Below, one piece after another: positions 24,377 through 33,078 of a stretch of DNA of 64,000 nt (position 1 is the stretch's first letter; each line of letters opens with the position of its first letter). The DNA lies in assembly GCF_900176255.2 (NCBI RefSeq), contig NZ_FXEG02000005.1:1124629-1188628 (forward strand), given 5' to 3'. A program made the translations under genes and the position numbers. This DNA is from Mycobacterium ahvazicum (GTDB lineage Bacteria; Actinomycetota; Actinomycetes; Mycobacteriales; Mycobacteriaceae). The notes below the pieces were generated by a model that saw only the letters and a program-made list of their open reading frames with translations, ran no database searches and was not told the DNA's origin.

Positions 24377-27300
24377 GTGCCCCACGACGAGCGACCGCAG
24401 CCGATCCTGCGCTTGGTCGCCGTCGTTGCCGGGCTAGCGGGCCTGCTGTTGTGCCTCGTGGTGCCGTTGCTCCCGGTCAAGCAGACCACCGCGACCATTC
24501 TGTGGCCGCAGGGCACGGTCGACGGACACATCACTCAGGTCACCTCGCCCCTGGTATCCGGGGCGCCGCGGGCCCTCGACATCTCCATTCCCTGCCCGGC
24601 GATGGCCACCCTGCCGGACAGCGGCGGATTAGTGGTCTCGACATTGCCGACCGGCGGCGTGGACCCGGGTAAGAACGGCCTGTTCGTACGGGCCGACAAG
24701 GACGTGGTCGTCGTCGCGTTCCGCGACACCGTGGCCGCGGTGGCCAAGCGCTCGGCGATCGGCGCCTGCAGCGTGCTGCACGTCTGGGCCGACGCGGGCG
24801 CGGCCGGGGCGGACTTCGTCGGCATCCCCGGCGCCGCCGGCGTGCTGCCCGCCGAAAAGAAGCCGCAGGTCGGCGGTATCTTCACCGACCTGAAGGTCGC
24901 GCCGCAACCGGGGCTGTCGGCCCGGGTCGATATCGACACCCGCTTCATCACGGCGCCGACGGCCCTCAAGAAGCTGGTGATGGCCGCCGGGGTGCTGGCG
25001 GTCCTGGTCGCCATCGTCGCGCTGGCGATGCTGGATCGCCACAGCCGCGGTGGCACCCTGGTCAACTGGCGCTCCCCGGTGGCGTGGCTGTCCCGGTACC
25101 GCCCCGGTGAGCAACGGGCCAACTGGTGGCGGGTCGGCTGGGCCGCTTGGCTCAGCGACGTGGGCGTGATCGCGACGCTGCTGTTGTGGCACGTCATCGG
25201 CGCCACCTCGTCCGACGACGGCTACAACCTGACCATCGCGCGGGTAGCCCCGAAGGCCGGCTACGTGGCCAACTACTACCGCTACTTCGGCACCACCGAG
25301 GCGCCGTTCGACTGGTATCTCGCCGTGCTGTCCAAGCTGGCGGCGGTCAGCACCGCAGGCGTGTGGATGCGGCTGCCGGCCACGCTGGCCGGTATCGCCT
25401 GTTGGCTGATCCTTAGCCATTGGGGGCTGCGCCGGCTCGGGCCCGGCAAGGGCGGACTGGGATCCAACACGGTGGCGGTGCTCACCGGCGGCGTGGTGTT
25501 CCTGGCCGCGTGGCTGCCGTTCAACAACGGCCTGCGCCCCGAGCCGCTGATCGCGCTCGGCGTGATTGTCACCTGGATGCTGGTGGAGCGTGCGATCGCG
25601 CTGCAACGGCTGGCTCCCGCCGCGGTAGCGATCGTGGTCGCGATGCTCACCGTGACGCTGGCACCGCAGGGGTTGATCGCCGTCGCGGCCCTGTTGACCG
25701 GGGCCCGGGCCATCGCGACGATCATCCGGCGCCGACGGGCGACCGACGGGCTGCTCGCGCCACTGGCCGTGCTGGCGGCGTCGCTGTCGCTGATCCTGGT
25801 GGTGGTGTTCCGCAGCCAGACGCTGGCGACGATCGCCGAGTCGGCCCGCATCAAATACAAGGTCGGGCCGACGATCGCGTGGTACCAGGACTGGCTGCGC
25901 TACTACTTCCTCACCGTCGAGTCCAACCCCGACGGATCGATGGCGCGGCGCTTCGCGGTCCTGGTGCTGTTCCTCTGCCTGTTCGGCATGCTGATGGTGC
26001 TGCTGCGCCGTGGCCGGGTGCAAGGGCTGGCCAGCGGCCCGGCCTGGCGGTTGATCGGCACCACCGCGCTCGGGCTGCTGCTGCTGACGTTCACGCCGAC
26101 GAAATGGGCGGTGCAGTTCGGCGCATTCGCCAGCCTGGCCGGAGCGCTCGGCGCGATCACCGCGTTCGCCTTCGCCCGGATCGGTCTGCACAGCCGCCGC
26201 AACCTGGCGCTGTACGTGACCGCCCTGCTGTTCGTGCTGGCAGTCGCCACGTCGGGCGTCAACGGCTGGTTCTACGTCGGCAACTACGGGGTGCCGTGGT
26301 TCGACATCCAGCCCGTCGTCGCCAGCCACCCGGTGACGACGATGTTCCTGGCGCTGTCGATCGCGACCGGACTGCTGGCCGCATGGCTGCACTTCCGGAT
26401 GGACTACGCCGGGCACACCGAGATCAAGGAGAGCCGGCGTAACCGCGTCTTGGCATCCACTCCGCTGTTGATCGTCGCGACGATCATGGTGCTGGGCGAG
26501 GTCGGCTCGCTGGCCAAGGGCGCGGTGTTCCGCTACCCGCTCTACACCACGGCCAAAGCCAACCTGGCCGCGCTGGAGTCGGGGCTCTCGAAGACCAGCT
26601 GCGCGATGGCCGACGACGTGCTGGCCGAGCCGAACCCCAACCTCGGCCTGCTGCAACCTGTTCCGGGACAGACGTTCGGACCTGACGGCCCGCTCGGGGG
26701 CGTTAACCCGGTCGGGTTCAAACCCGGCGGGGTGGGCGACGACCTGCGGTCCTATCCGGTGGTGACCAAACCCGGGGTGGTGAATTCCGACGCGTCCCCC
26801 AACAAGCCCAACGCCGCGATGAGTGACTCCGCGGGGACCGCCGGCGGGAAGGGCCCGGTCGGGGTGAACGGGTCGAACGTGGCCCTGCCGTTCGGCCTCG
26901 ACCCGGCCCGCACCCCGGTGATGGGCAGCTACGGCGAGAACTCGCTGGCGGCCACCGCCACCTCGTCCTGGTATCAGCTGCCGCCGCGCACACCGGACCG
27001 GCCGGTGGTGGTGGTATCCGCCGCGGGCGCCATCTGGTCGTACAAAGAGGACGGCACGTTCACTTACGGGCAGTCGCTGAAACTGCAGTGGGGTGTCACC
27101 CGCCCCGATGGGACCACCCAGCCGCTCGCCGAGGTGCAGCCGATCGACATCGGGCCCGAGCCGGCGTGGCGCAATCTGCGCTTCCCACTGACCTGGGCGC
27201 CGCCGGAGGCCAACGTGGCCCGCATCGTCGCCTACGACCCGAACCTCAGTGAGGATCAGTGGTTCGCGTTCACGCCGCCGCGGGTCCCGGTGCTGCAGAC

Positions 27301-27688
27301 CCTGCAGCAGCTGATGGGATCGCAGACGCCCGTGCTGATGGACATCGCCACCGCCGCGAACTTCCCGTGCCAGCGGCCGTTCTCCGAACACCTCGGCGTT
27401 GCCGAACTTCCCGGCTTCCGCATCCTGCCCGACCACAAGCAGACGGCGTCGTCGTCGAACGGGTGGGAGGCCAGCGAGACCGGCGGGCCGTTCCTGTTCA
27501 CCCAGGTGATGCTGCGGACGTCGACGATCTCGACCTACCTGCGCGGCGACTGGTATCGCGACTGGGGATCGGTTGAGCAGTATTTCCCGTTGGTGCCGAG
27601 TGATCAGGCGCCGGATGCCGTGATCGAACAGGGTGTGATGACCGTGAACGGCTGGAGCCGCCAGGGACCGATTCGGGCGTTGCCATGA
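24377..27688 (+). CDS. embA: Arabinosyltransferase EmbA (Rv3794)
   Basis: EmbA, working with EmbB, builds the alpha-1,3 branch of the terminal hexa-arabinofuranosyl motif of arabinogalactan. The 1103-residue GT53 protein has the same layout as EmbC: a helix at about 16-36 ending VVPLLPVKQTTATILWPQG, an extracytoplasmic domain, GATSSDDGYNLTIARV with the catalytic Asp pair, FTPTKWAVQFG, and a carbohydrate-binding C-terminal domain. GTG 24377 (MPHDERPQPI) is chosen over upstream GTG 24353 because it matches the M. tuberculosis start and is placed at a -10 box for leaderless transcription. The stop overlaps embB by 4 bp. Confidence 0.96.
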   Translation: MPHDERPQPILRLVAVVAGLAGLLLCLVVPLLPVKQTTATILWPQGTVDGHITQVTSPLVSGAPRALDISIPCPAMATLPDSGGLVVSTLPTGGVDPGKNGLFVRADKDVVVVAFRDTVAAVAKRSAIGACSVLHVWADAGAAGADFVGIPGAAGVLPAEKKPQVGGIFTDLKVAPQPGLSARVDIDTRFITAPTALKKLVMAAGVLAVLVAIVALAMLDRHSRGGTLVNWRSPVAWLSRYRPGEQRANWWRVGWAAWLSDVGVIATLLLWHVIGATSSDDGYNLTIARVAPKAGYVANYYRYFGTTEAPFDWYLAVLSKLAAVSTAGVWMRLPATLAGIACWLILSHWGLRRLGPGKGGLGSNTVAVLTGGVVFLAAWLPFNNGLRPEPLIALGVIVTWMLVERAIALQRLAPAAVAIVVAMLTVTLAPQGLIAVAALLTGARAIATIIRRRRATDGLLAPLAVLAASLSLILVVVFRSQTLATIAESARIKYKVGPTIAWYQDWLRYYFLTVESNPDGSMARRFAVLVLFLCLFGMLMVLLRRGRVQGLASGPAWRLIGTTALGLLLLTFTPTKWAVQFGAFASLAGALGAITAFAFARIGLHSRRNLALYVTALLFVLAVATSGVNGWFYVGNYGVPWFDIQPVVASHPVTTMFLALSIATGLLAAWLHFRMDYAGHTEIKESRRNRVLASTPLLIVATIMVLGEVGSLAKGAVFRYPLYTTAKANLAALESGLSKTSCAMADDVLAEPNPNLGLLQPVPGQTFGPDGPLGGVNPVGFKPGGVGDDLRSYPVVTKPGVVNSDASPNKPNAAMSDSAGTAGGKGPVGVNGSNVALPFGLDPARTPVMGSYGENSLAATATSSWYQLPPRTPDRPVVVVSAAGAIWSYKEDGTFTYGQSLKLQWGVTRPDGTTQPLAEVQPIDIGPEPAWRNLRFPLTWAPPEANVARIVAYDPNLSEDQWFAFTPPRVPVLQTLQQLMGSQTPVLMDIATAANFPCQRPFSEHLGVAELPGFRILPDHKQTASSSNGWEASETGGPFLFTQVMLRTSTISTYLRGDWYRDWGSVEQYFPLVPSDQAPDAVIEQGVMTVNGWSRQGPIRALP

Positions 27689-30600
27689 GCATCGTCGTCG
27701 ACAGACCGGCCGAGGCCGCCGCCCGTGACGACGTCCGGGTGACCCGGTGGGTCGCCACGATCGCCGGATTGATCGGCTTCGTATTGTCGGTCGCCACACC
27801 GCTGCTGCCTGTCGTGCAGACCACCGCGATGCTGAACTGGCCTCAAAACGGCCAGTTCAACAGCGTGACGGCTCCGCTCATTTCCCTGAGCCCGGTCGAC
27901 GTGACGGCCACCGTGCCGTGCGACGCGACGCGCGGGCTGCCGCCCGAGGGCGGCGTGGTGCTGAGCACCGCACCCAAGAAGGGGAAGGACGCGGCGCTCA
28001 ACGCGCTGTTCGTCGTCGTCAACGCCAAGCGCGTCGACGTCACCGACCGCAACGTGGTGATCGCCAGTGCGTCGCGCGCGCAGGTGGAGTCCACACAGTG
28101 CCAGCGCATCGAGATAACCTCCACGCGTGCCGGCACTTTCGCCACCTTCGTCGGGCTGACCGACCCGGCCGGCAAGCCGCTCGGCGGCGGATTCAACGAC
28201 CCCAATTTGCGCCCGCAGATCGTCGGGGTCTTCACCGATCTGACCGGCCCGGCGCCGCCGGGATTGCGCTTCTCGGCGACCATCGACACCCGGTTCTCCA
28301 CCACCCCAACGACATTGAAGCTGCTGGCAATGGTCGGCGCGATCCTGTCGACGATCGTCTCGCTGGTCGCGCTGTGGCGACTGGACCAGCTTGACGGTCA
28401 CCGGATGCACCGGCTGATCCCGACGCGCTGGCGCAAGTTCACCCTCGCCGACGCCACGGTGATCTTCGGGTTCGTGCTGTGGCACGTGATCGGGGCGAAC
28501 TCGTCGGACGACGGCTACATCCTGGGCATGGCCCGGGTCGCCGATCGCGCCGGCTACATGTCCAACTACTTCCGCTGGTTCGGCAGTCCGGAAGACCCGT
28601 TCGGCTGGTACTACAACTTGCTGGCGCTGATGACCCATGTCAGCGACGCCAGCCTGTGGATGCGACTGCCCGACTTGATCGCCGGGCTGGTGTGCTGGCT
28701 GCTGCTCTCGCGTGAGGTGCTGCCCCGGCTGGGGCCCGCGGTGACGTCGAGCAAGGCCGCGAACTGGGCGGCGGGCCTGGTCCTGCTGACCGCGTGGATG
28801 CCGTTCGACAACGGGCTGCGCCCCGAGCCGATCATCGCGGTGGGTTCGCTGATCACCTACGTGCTGATCGAGCGCTCGATGTGCGCCTCTCGGCTGACCC
28901 CGGCGGCGTTGGCGGTGATCACCGCGGCATTCACGCTGGGCGTCCAGCCGACCGGTCTGATAGCGGTGGCCGCGCTGGTCGCCGGTGGCCGTCCGATCCT
29001 GCGCATTCTGGTCAAGCGGCATCGCCTGGTCGGCACCTGGCCGCTGGTGGCCCCGATCCTGGCCGCCGGCTTCGTGATCCTCACCGTGGTATTCGCCGAC
29101 CAGACGCTGTCAACGGTGTTGGAAGCCACCAGGATTCGCACCGACATCGGGCCCAGCCAGGCCTGGTACACCGAGAACCTGCGCTACTACTATCTGATCC
29201 TGCCGACCGTGGACGGTTCGCTGTCACGCCGGTTCGGCTTCCTGGTCACCGCGCTGTGCTTGTTCACCGCGTTGTTCATCATGTTGCGGCGCAAGCGAGT
29301 TCCCGGAGTGGCGCGCGGCCCGGCCTGGCGGCTGATGGGTGTCATCTTCGGCACCATGTTCTTCCTGATGTTCACCCCGACCAAGTGGGTGCACCACTTC
29401 GGGCTGTTCGCCGCGGTGGGTGCGGCGATGGCCGCGCTGACGACGGTGCTGGTGTCGCCGAAGGTGCTGCGCTGGTCGCGCAATCGCATGGCGTTCCTGG
29501 CGGCGCTGATGTTCGTGTTGGCCTTGTGCTTCGCCACCACCAACGGTTGGTGGTACGTGTCGAGCTATGGCGTGCCGTTCAACAGTTCGATGCCGAAGGT
29601 CGGCGGAATCTCAATCAGTACAATCTTTTTCGCACTCTTCGCGATTACCGCGGTGTACGCGGCGTGGTTACACTTCGCCGACCCGAGCCACGGCGAGGGC
29701 CGGTTGGCGCGGGCACTGACGGCGGCGCCGATCCCGATCGCGGCCGGCTTCATGGCGCTGGTGTTCATCGCGTCGATGACGGCCGGCATCGTGCGTCAGT
29801 ACCCCACCTACTCCAACGCCTGGGACAACTTGCGTGAATTCAGCGGCGGCTGCGGGCTGGCCGACGACGTGCTCGTCGAGCCGGACAGCAATGCCGGCTT
29901 CATGGCGCCCGTCAAAACCGCGGAGCCGGGTGATTACGGCCCGTTGGGCCCGCTGGGCGGAGTGAACCCAACGGGGTTCAGCCCCAACGGGATACCGGAA
30001 CGCACCCTGGCCGAAGCGGTGCGGGAGACCGCGGTCCCGCAGCCCGGTACCGACTACGACTGGTACGGGCCGACCAAGCTCACGGCGCCGGGCGTCAACG
30101 GGTCACTACTCCCGTTGCCCTACGGGCTGGACCCCGCGCGGGTGCCGGTGGCCGGCAGCTACACCAGCGGCGCGCAACAGCAGAGCAGGCTCACCTCAGC
30201 GTGGTACCAGCTGCCGAAGCCGGACGCCGGGCACCCGCTGGTGGTGGTGACCGCCGCGGGCACGATCGCCGGCAACAGCATCCTGCACCACCACACCGGC
30301 GGGCAGACCGTGGAACTGGAATTCGGCTTGCCCGGACCCGGCGGCACCGTGGCGCCGGGTGGCCGACTGGTGCCGTACGACCTGTACGGGGAACAGCCCA
30401 AGGTGTGGCGCAATCTTCGCTTCGCGCGCTCGGCGATGCCCGCAGACGCCGTCGCGGTGCGAGTGGTGGCCGAGGACCTGTCCCTGACGGCCGACGACTG
30501 GATTGCGGTGACCCCGCCGCGGGTGCCGGAACTGCGCTCGTTGCAGGAGTACGTCGGCTCGACGCAGCCGGTGCTGATGGACTGGGCGGTCGGGTTGGCG

Positions 30601-30918
30601 TTCCCGTGCCAGCAACCGATGTTGCACGTCAACGGTGTCACCGAGATCCCGCGGTTCCGCATCACCCCGGACTACAACGCCAAGAAGCAGGACACCGACA
30701 CCTGGCAGGACGGCGTCAACGGCGGCCTGCTGGGCATCACCGACCTGCTGCTGCGTGCCCACGTGATGTCGACCTACCTGTCCCACGACTGGGGCCGGGA
30801 CTGGGGGTCACTGCGCCGGTTCGAGACGATCGCCGACGCCCAGCCCGCGCAGCTCGACTTGGGCACCGCGACGCGCACCGGATGGTGGTCGCCCGGCCAG
30901 ATCCGGATCAAGCCCTAA
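27685..30918 (+). CDS. embB: Arabinosyltransferase EmbB (Rv3795), ethambutol target
   Basis: EmbB acts with EmbA in arabinogalactan arabinan branching and is the main ethambutol target. The 1077-residue GT53 protein has GANSSDDGYILGMARVADR: the Asp pair is present, and the residues at M. tuberculosis positions 303, 304 and 306 are Ile, Leu and Met (Met282 here). These are the susceptible-type residues; intrinsically resistant species differ there. Other signatures are FTPTKWVHHFG and the C-terminal carbohydrate-binding domain. The N-terminus is about 20 residues shorter than in M. tuberculosis. ATG 27685 overlaps the embA stop (ATGA). Confidence 0.96.
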   Translation: MSIVVDRPAEAAARDDVRVTRWVATIAGLIGFVLSVATPLLPVVQTTAMLNWPQNGQFNSVTAPLISLSPVDVTATVPCDATRGLPPEGGVVLSTAPKKGKDAALNALFVVVNAKRVDVTDRNVVIASASRAQVESTQCQRIEITSTRAGTFATFVGLTDPAGKPLGGGFNDPNLRPQIVGVFTDLTGPAPPGLRFSATIDTRFSTTPTTLKLLAMVGAILSTIVSLVALWRLDQLDGHRMHRLIPTRWRKFTLADATVIFGFVLWHVIGANSSDDGYILGMARVADRAGYMSNYFRWFGSPEDPFGWYYNLLALMTHVSDASLWMRLPDLIAGLVCWLLLSREVLPRLGPAVTSSKAANWAAGLVLLTAWMPFDNGLRPEPIIAVGSLITYVLIERSMCASRLTPAALAVITAAFTLGVQPTGLIAVAALVAGGRPILRILVKRHRLVGTWPLVAPILAAGFVILTVVFADQTLSTVLEATRIRTDIGPSQAWYTENLRYYYLILPTVDGSLSRRFGFLVTALCLFTALFIMLRRKRVPGVARGPAWRLMGVIFGTMFFLMFTPTKWVHHFGLFAAVGAAMAALTTVLVSPKVLRWSRNRMAFLAALMFVLALCFATTNGWWYVSSYGVPFNSSMPKVGGISISTIFFALFAITAVYAAWLHFADPSHGEGRLARALTAAPIPIAAGFMALVFIASMTAGIVRQYPTYSNAWDNLREFSGGCGLADDVLVEPDSNAGFMAPVKTAEPGDYGPLGPLGGVNPTGFSPNGIPERTLAEAVRETAVPQPGTDYDWYGPTKLTAPGVNGSLLPLPYGLDPARVPVAGSYTSGAQQQSRLTSAWYQLPKPDAGHPLVVVTAAGTIAGNSILHHHTGGQTVELEFGLPGPGGTVAPGGRLVPYDLYGEQPKVWRNLRFARSAMPADAVAVRVVAEDLSLTADDWIAVTPPRVPELRSLQEYVGSTQPVLMDWAVGLAFPCQQPMLHVNGVTEIPRFRITPDYNAKKQDTDTWQDGVNGGLLGITDLLLRAHVMSTYLSHDWGRDWGSLRRFETIADAQPAQLDLGTATRTGWWSPGQIRIKP

Positions 30919-31110
30919 AAGGGCCCGACGAAAACGGCTGCCTTGCAAGGGTTTTACGAAATGCGGAAATCATAATTAGTCACCGGTCGAATAGAGCTAT
31001 TAAATTGGCACAGGTGTAATTCGCTGAATTGGTTTAAATTCAGCAAATAAGGGTCAATACCTACTCCGCTGTGATCCGGGTAACACAGCAGGGGAGGGAT
31101 CGAGGACCTT

Positions 31111-31617
31111 ATGCACACACGAACACGCCGCGCCGGATACCGGGCGGCATTCATAGCGGCCATGTCGACGGTGGCGACAACGGGGATCGCCACCGCGGGG
31201 GCCGAAGCCGGGACAACAGTCGTTTTGGACAGCAAATTGCGGCGTTGCGATTTCAGTCTGGTAAGTACCGTACCTATGGTGCCGCAATCTGCCCTCGGCA
31301 CCGGGTCGGTCATTGTCCATTCCGCCGGAGGGAAAGCGATTGCCGAGGTGCACTTGTCGGACGCGCCCGAACCGGGAGCCCATTTCGACGTCGGCTTGAT
31401 TCAGGAACCCCGGCCGGGGTCGGGTGGCTGTGGTCCCGGGGATCCCGGGACCGCGTTTTCCGGGATGGACACCGACCCCGCCGGCGGCGCAACGGTGACC
31501 GTTTCCGACACCATCCGCCCAGGCACGACGGGCGTCTGGGTCGTTATCCAGCGTCCGAATCCGCACTCGCAGAGTCCGGCCGAGTTCTACACCTCGGAGT
31601 TCGTCGCGCCGGTCTAA
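31111..31617 (+). CDS. Hypothetical secreted protein
   Basis: The 168-residue precursor has an Arg-rich start and hydrophobic core (MHTRTRRAGYRAAFIAAMST...GIATAGAEA) typical of a signal peptide. The mature part has two Cys in RRCDFSL and GSGGCGPGD, several beta-like segments (GSVIVHSAGGKAIAEVHL, GVWVVIQRPN) and a C-terminal EFYTSEFVAPV. I do not recognise the family. GGAGGG lies about 14 nt before the start. An AT-rich stretch at about 30960-31060 upstream probably contains the promoter. It replaces the hydrolase gene Rv3796 found here in M. tuberculosis. Confidence 0.7.
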   Translation: MHTRTRRAGYRAAFIAAMSTVATTGIATAGAEAGTTVVLDSKLRRCDFSLVSTVPMVPQSALGTGSVIVHSAGGKAIAEVHLSDAPEPGAHFDVGLIQEPRPGSGGCGPGDPGTAFSGMDTDPAGGATVTVSDTIRPGTTGVWVVIQRPNPHSQSPAEFYTSEFVAPV

Positions 31618-31641
31618 CACCCACTGGCCGGCGCAACACCG

Positions 31642-31908
31642 TCACTGGTAATGGTGATGCGTCAGCTCCGACTGCATTGCGGCTACCCGTTCGCGTACCT
31701 GCTCGTCGGACCGTCGCTGCTCGGCCGCCGTGACGACGATGGCATCCGAACCCGGAAACACCGTCGCCTCGTGGCCACTGGCGAGCCAGCGCACCACAAA
31801 CGGTGGTGCACCGTTCGCGCCGCGCACCTCGATGATCAAGCCGCGCTGATCCACTACCCCGGTCGTGGTGCCCTTGAGCACGAGCCAGTCACCCACGTCG
31901 GCCTTCAT
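31642..31908 (-). CDS. DUF1918-domain protein
   Basis: The 88-residue protein has a DUF1918 domain in its first 60 residues: KADVGDWLVLKG, then RGLIIEVRGANGAPPFVVRW and GHEATVFPGSDAIVV, an SH3-like beta barrel found in many actinobacterial small proteins. The last 25 residues are charged and helical and end in HHHYQ. Cellular role unknown. ATG 31908 is preceded (minus strand) by GGGAGACGGC. The 179 bp between this gene and the membrane protein at 32088 hold their divergent promoters; no clear site was seen. Confidence 0.82.
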   Translation of the reverse strand: MKADVGDWLVLKGTTTGVVDQRGLIIEVRGANGAPPFVVRWLASGHEATVFPGSDAIVVTAAEQRRSDEQVRERVAAMQSELTHHHYQ

Positions 31909-32087
31909 CGCCGTCTCCCTCGCTCTGTGACCTCTGGGCCGATCATGCGCCCGGCTCGCACGCTCGGCGAGGGCCGTAAGTCACCACTGACGAATTTCCC
32001 AACCGAACGGGACTTCCGTCCCTACCGCAGCACGCCATCGAATGCTGCGATGAGGGTGAACAACCAGCACACCACGGAGGCACGGCA

Positions 32088-32555
32088 ATGGACGCTTCAC
32101 CGCAAGCGCAGGCCAAGACACGCATGTTCGCCCGCGTGCTCGGCCCGTTCCTGGTCATCGTCGACGTCACGGCCGTGGCGCGCGCGTCGGACATGCAGGC
32201 GGTCCTTTCAGACTTCGAGGCAAGCCCGCTGTGGTCGTGGGTGGCTGGTGCCTTCATCCTGGCCTTCGGCCTGGTCATCGTGGCGACCCACCAGTATTGG
32301 AACGGCGCCGCCGCGATCATCGTGTCGCTGACGGGCTGGCTCATCACGCTGCGCGGCGTGCTTCTGTTGGCCTTTCCCAAGGCCTTCGCGACGGTCGCCA
32401 GCAGCATGATCGGTGCGCAGGGATGGTGGATGGCGATCTGCATCGCATTCGCGCTGGTGGGGCTGTACCTGACCTACGCCGGCTGGGTTCCGCTACCGCA
32501 TCGGCCGGAGCCGCAGGCCGTGAGCACCGATCCGCAGTTACCCCGAGCCGCCTGA
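32088..32555 (+). CDS. Small four-helix membrane protein, hypothetical
   Basis: The 155-residue product has about four hydrophobic segments (about residues 15-30, 46-66, 72-97, 108-128) with short loops and a Pro-rich cytosolic-looking tail. Sequence such as AGAFILAFGLVIVATHQYW and LTGWLITLRGVLLL resembles uncharacterised membrane proteins of proteobacteria and actinobacteria. GGAGGCACGGCA before ATG 32088 is a good ribosome-binding site. It is followed after 29 bp by the GarA-like gene, so the two probably form an operon. I do not know its function. Confidence 0.75.
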   Translation: MDASPQAQAKTRMFARVLGPFLVIVDVTAVARASDMQAVLSDFEASPLWSWVAGAFILAFGLVIVATHQYWNGAAAIIVSLTGWLITLRGVLLLAFPKAFATVASSMIGAQGWWMAICIAFALVGLYLTYAGWVPLPHRPEPQAVSTDPQLPRAA

Positions 32556-32584
32556 TCGAGTCCTGATCGAGCCGAGAGGTAACG

Positions 32585-33025
32585 ATGACCGCGGCAGCAG
32601 AACACATCCCGCAGCGGACCACCAGGATGCCCGCTGCGTTACGCAACGGCGTGCCCAGCGACTTCGACGACTCGGCGGCGATCGCGGAGGCAGCCGTCGA
32701 GGATATGCGGACGGTGGGAAGCGGGACGGCCGTCCTGGTGGTGAAACGCGGTCCCAATGCCGGATCGCAGTTCCGATTGGATCAGCCCGTCGTCACGGTC
32801 GGCCGGCATCCCGCCAGCGACGTATTCCTCGACGACATCACGGTCAGCCGCAGGCATGCCGAATTCCGCAGGGAAGACGGCAAATTCCACATCGTCGACC
32901 TCGGCAGCCTGAACAAGACCTATCTCAACCGTGAGCCTGTCGACTCGGCTGTGCTCAGCGACGGCGACGAGATCCAGATCGGCAATTTCCGTCTGCTCTT
33001 TCTTGTCGGGCCGGTGAAGAGCTGA
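32585..33025 (+). CDS. FHA-domain protein, GarA paralogue lacking the ETTS phosphoswitch
   Basis: The 146-residue protein ends in an FHA domain (about residues 50-143): SGTAVLVVKRGPNAGSQF, VTVGRHPASDVFLDDITVSRRHAEF, DLGSLNKTYLNREPVDSAVL. This is very close to GarA (Rv1827), which binds 2-oxoglutarate enzymes and is switched off when PknB/PknG phosphorylate its N-terminal ETTS threonines. Here the N-terminal 45 residues contain no ETTS motif (RTTRMP is the nearest), and the conserved SLNGTY reads SLNKTY. It is therefore probably a second GarA-like protein with different control. The phosphothreonine-binding Arg and Ser (GRHP, SRRH) are kept. Confidence 0.85.
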   Translation: MTAAAEHIPQRTTRMPAALRNGVPSDFDDSAAIAEAAVEDMRTVGSGTAVLVVKRGPNAGSQFRLDQPVVTVGRHPASDVFLDDITVSRRHAEFRREDGKFHIVDLGSLNKTYLNREPVDSAVLSDGDEIQIGNFRLLFLVGPVKS

Positions 33026-33066
33026 ACCGTACGGCGCAGCGTCTTCACCCGGAGTCCGGGCTGTAA

Positions 33067-33072
33067 TACCGT
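33067..33072 (+). promoter_or_regulatory. Predicted -10 box, leaderless start of fadE35
   Basis: TACCGT (TANNNT) is followed by 6 nt and ATG 33079; no ribosome-binding site is present. Confidence 0.45.
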
Positions 33073-33078
33073 CGCGGG

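Noticed and set aside
24629..27799. Very long minus-strand open frame (1056 codons) opposite embA
   Set aside because: It is a high-GC antisense shadow: Arg/Gly/His/Gln-rich with no domain, and it covers a well-conserved gene.
30912..30925. GCCCT/AGGGC hairpin at the embB stop as a terminator
   Set aside because: The stem is only 5 bp and overlaps the stop codon; support is too weak.
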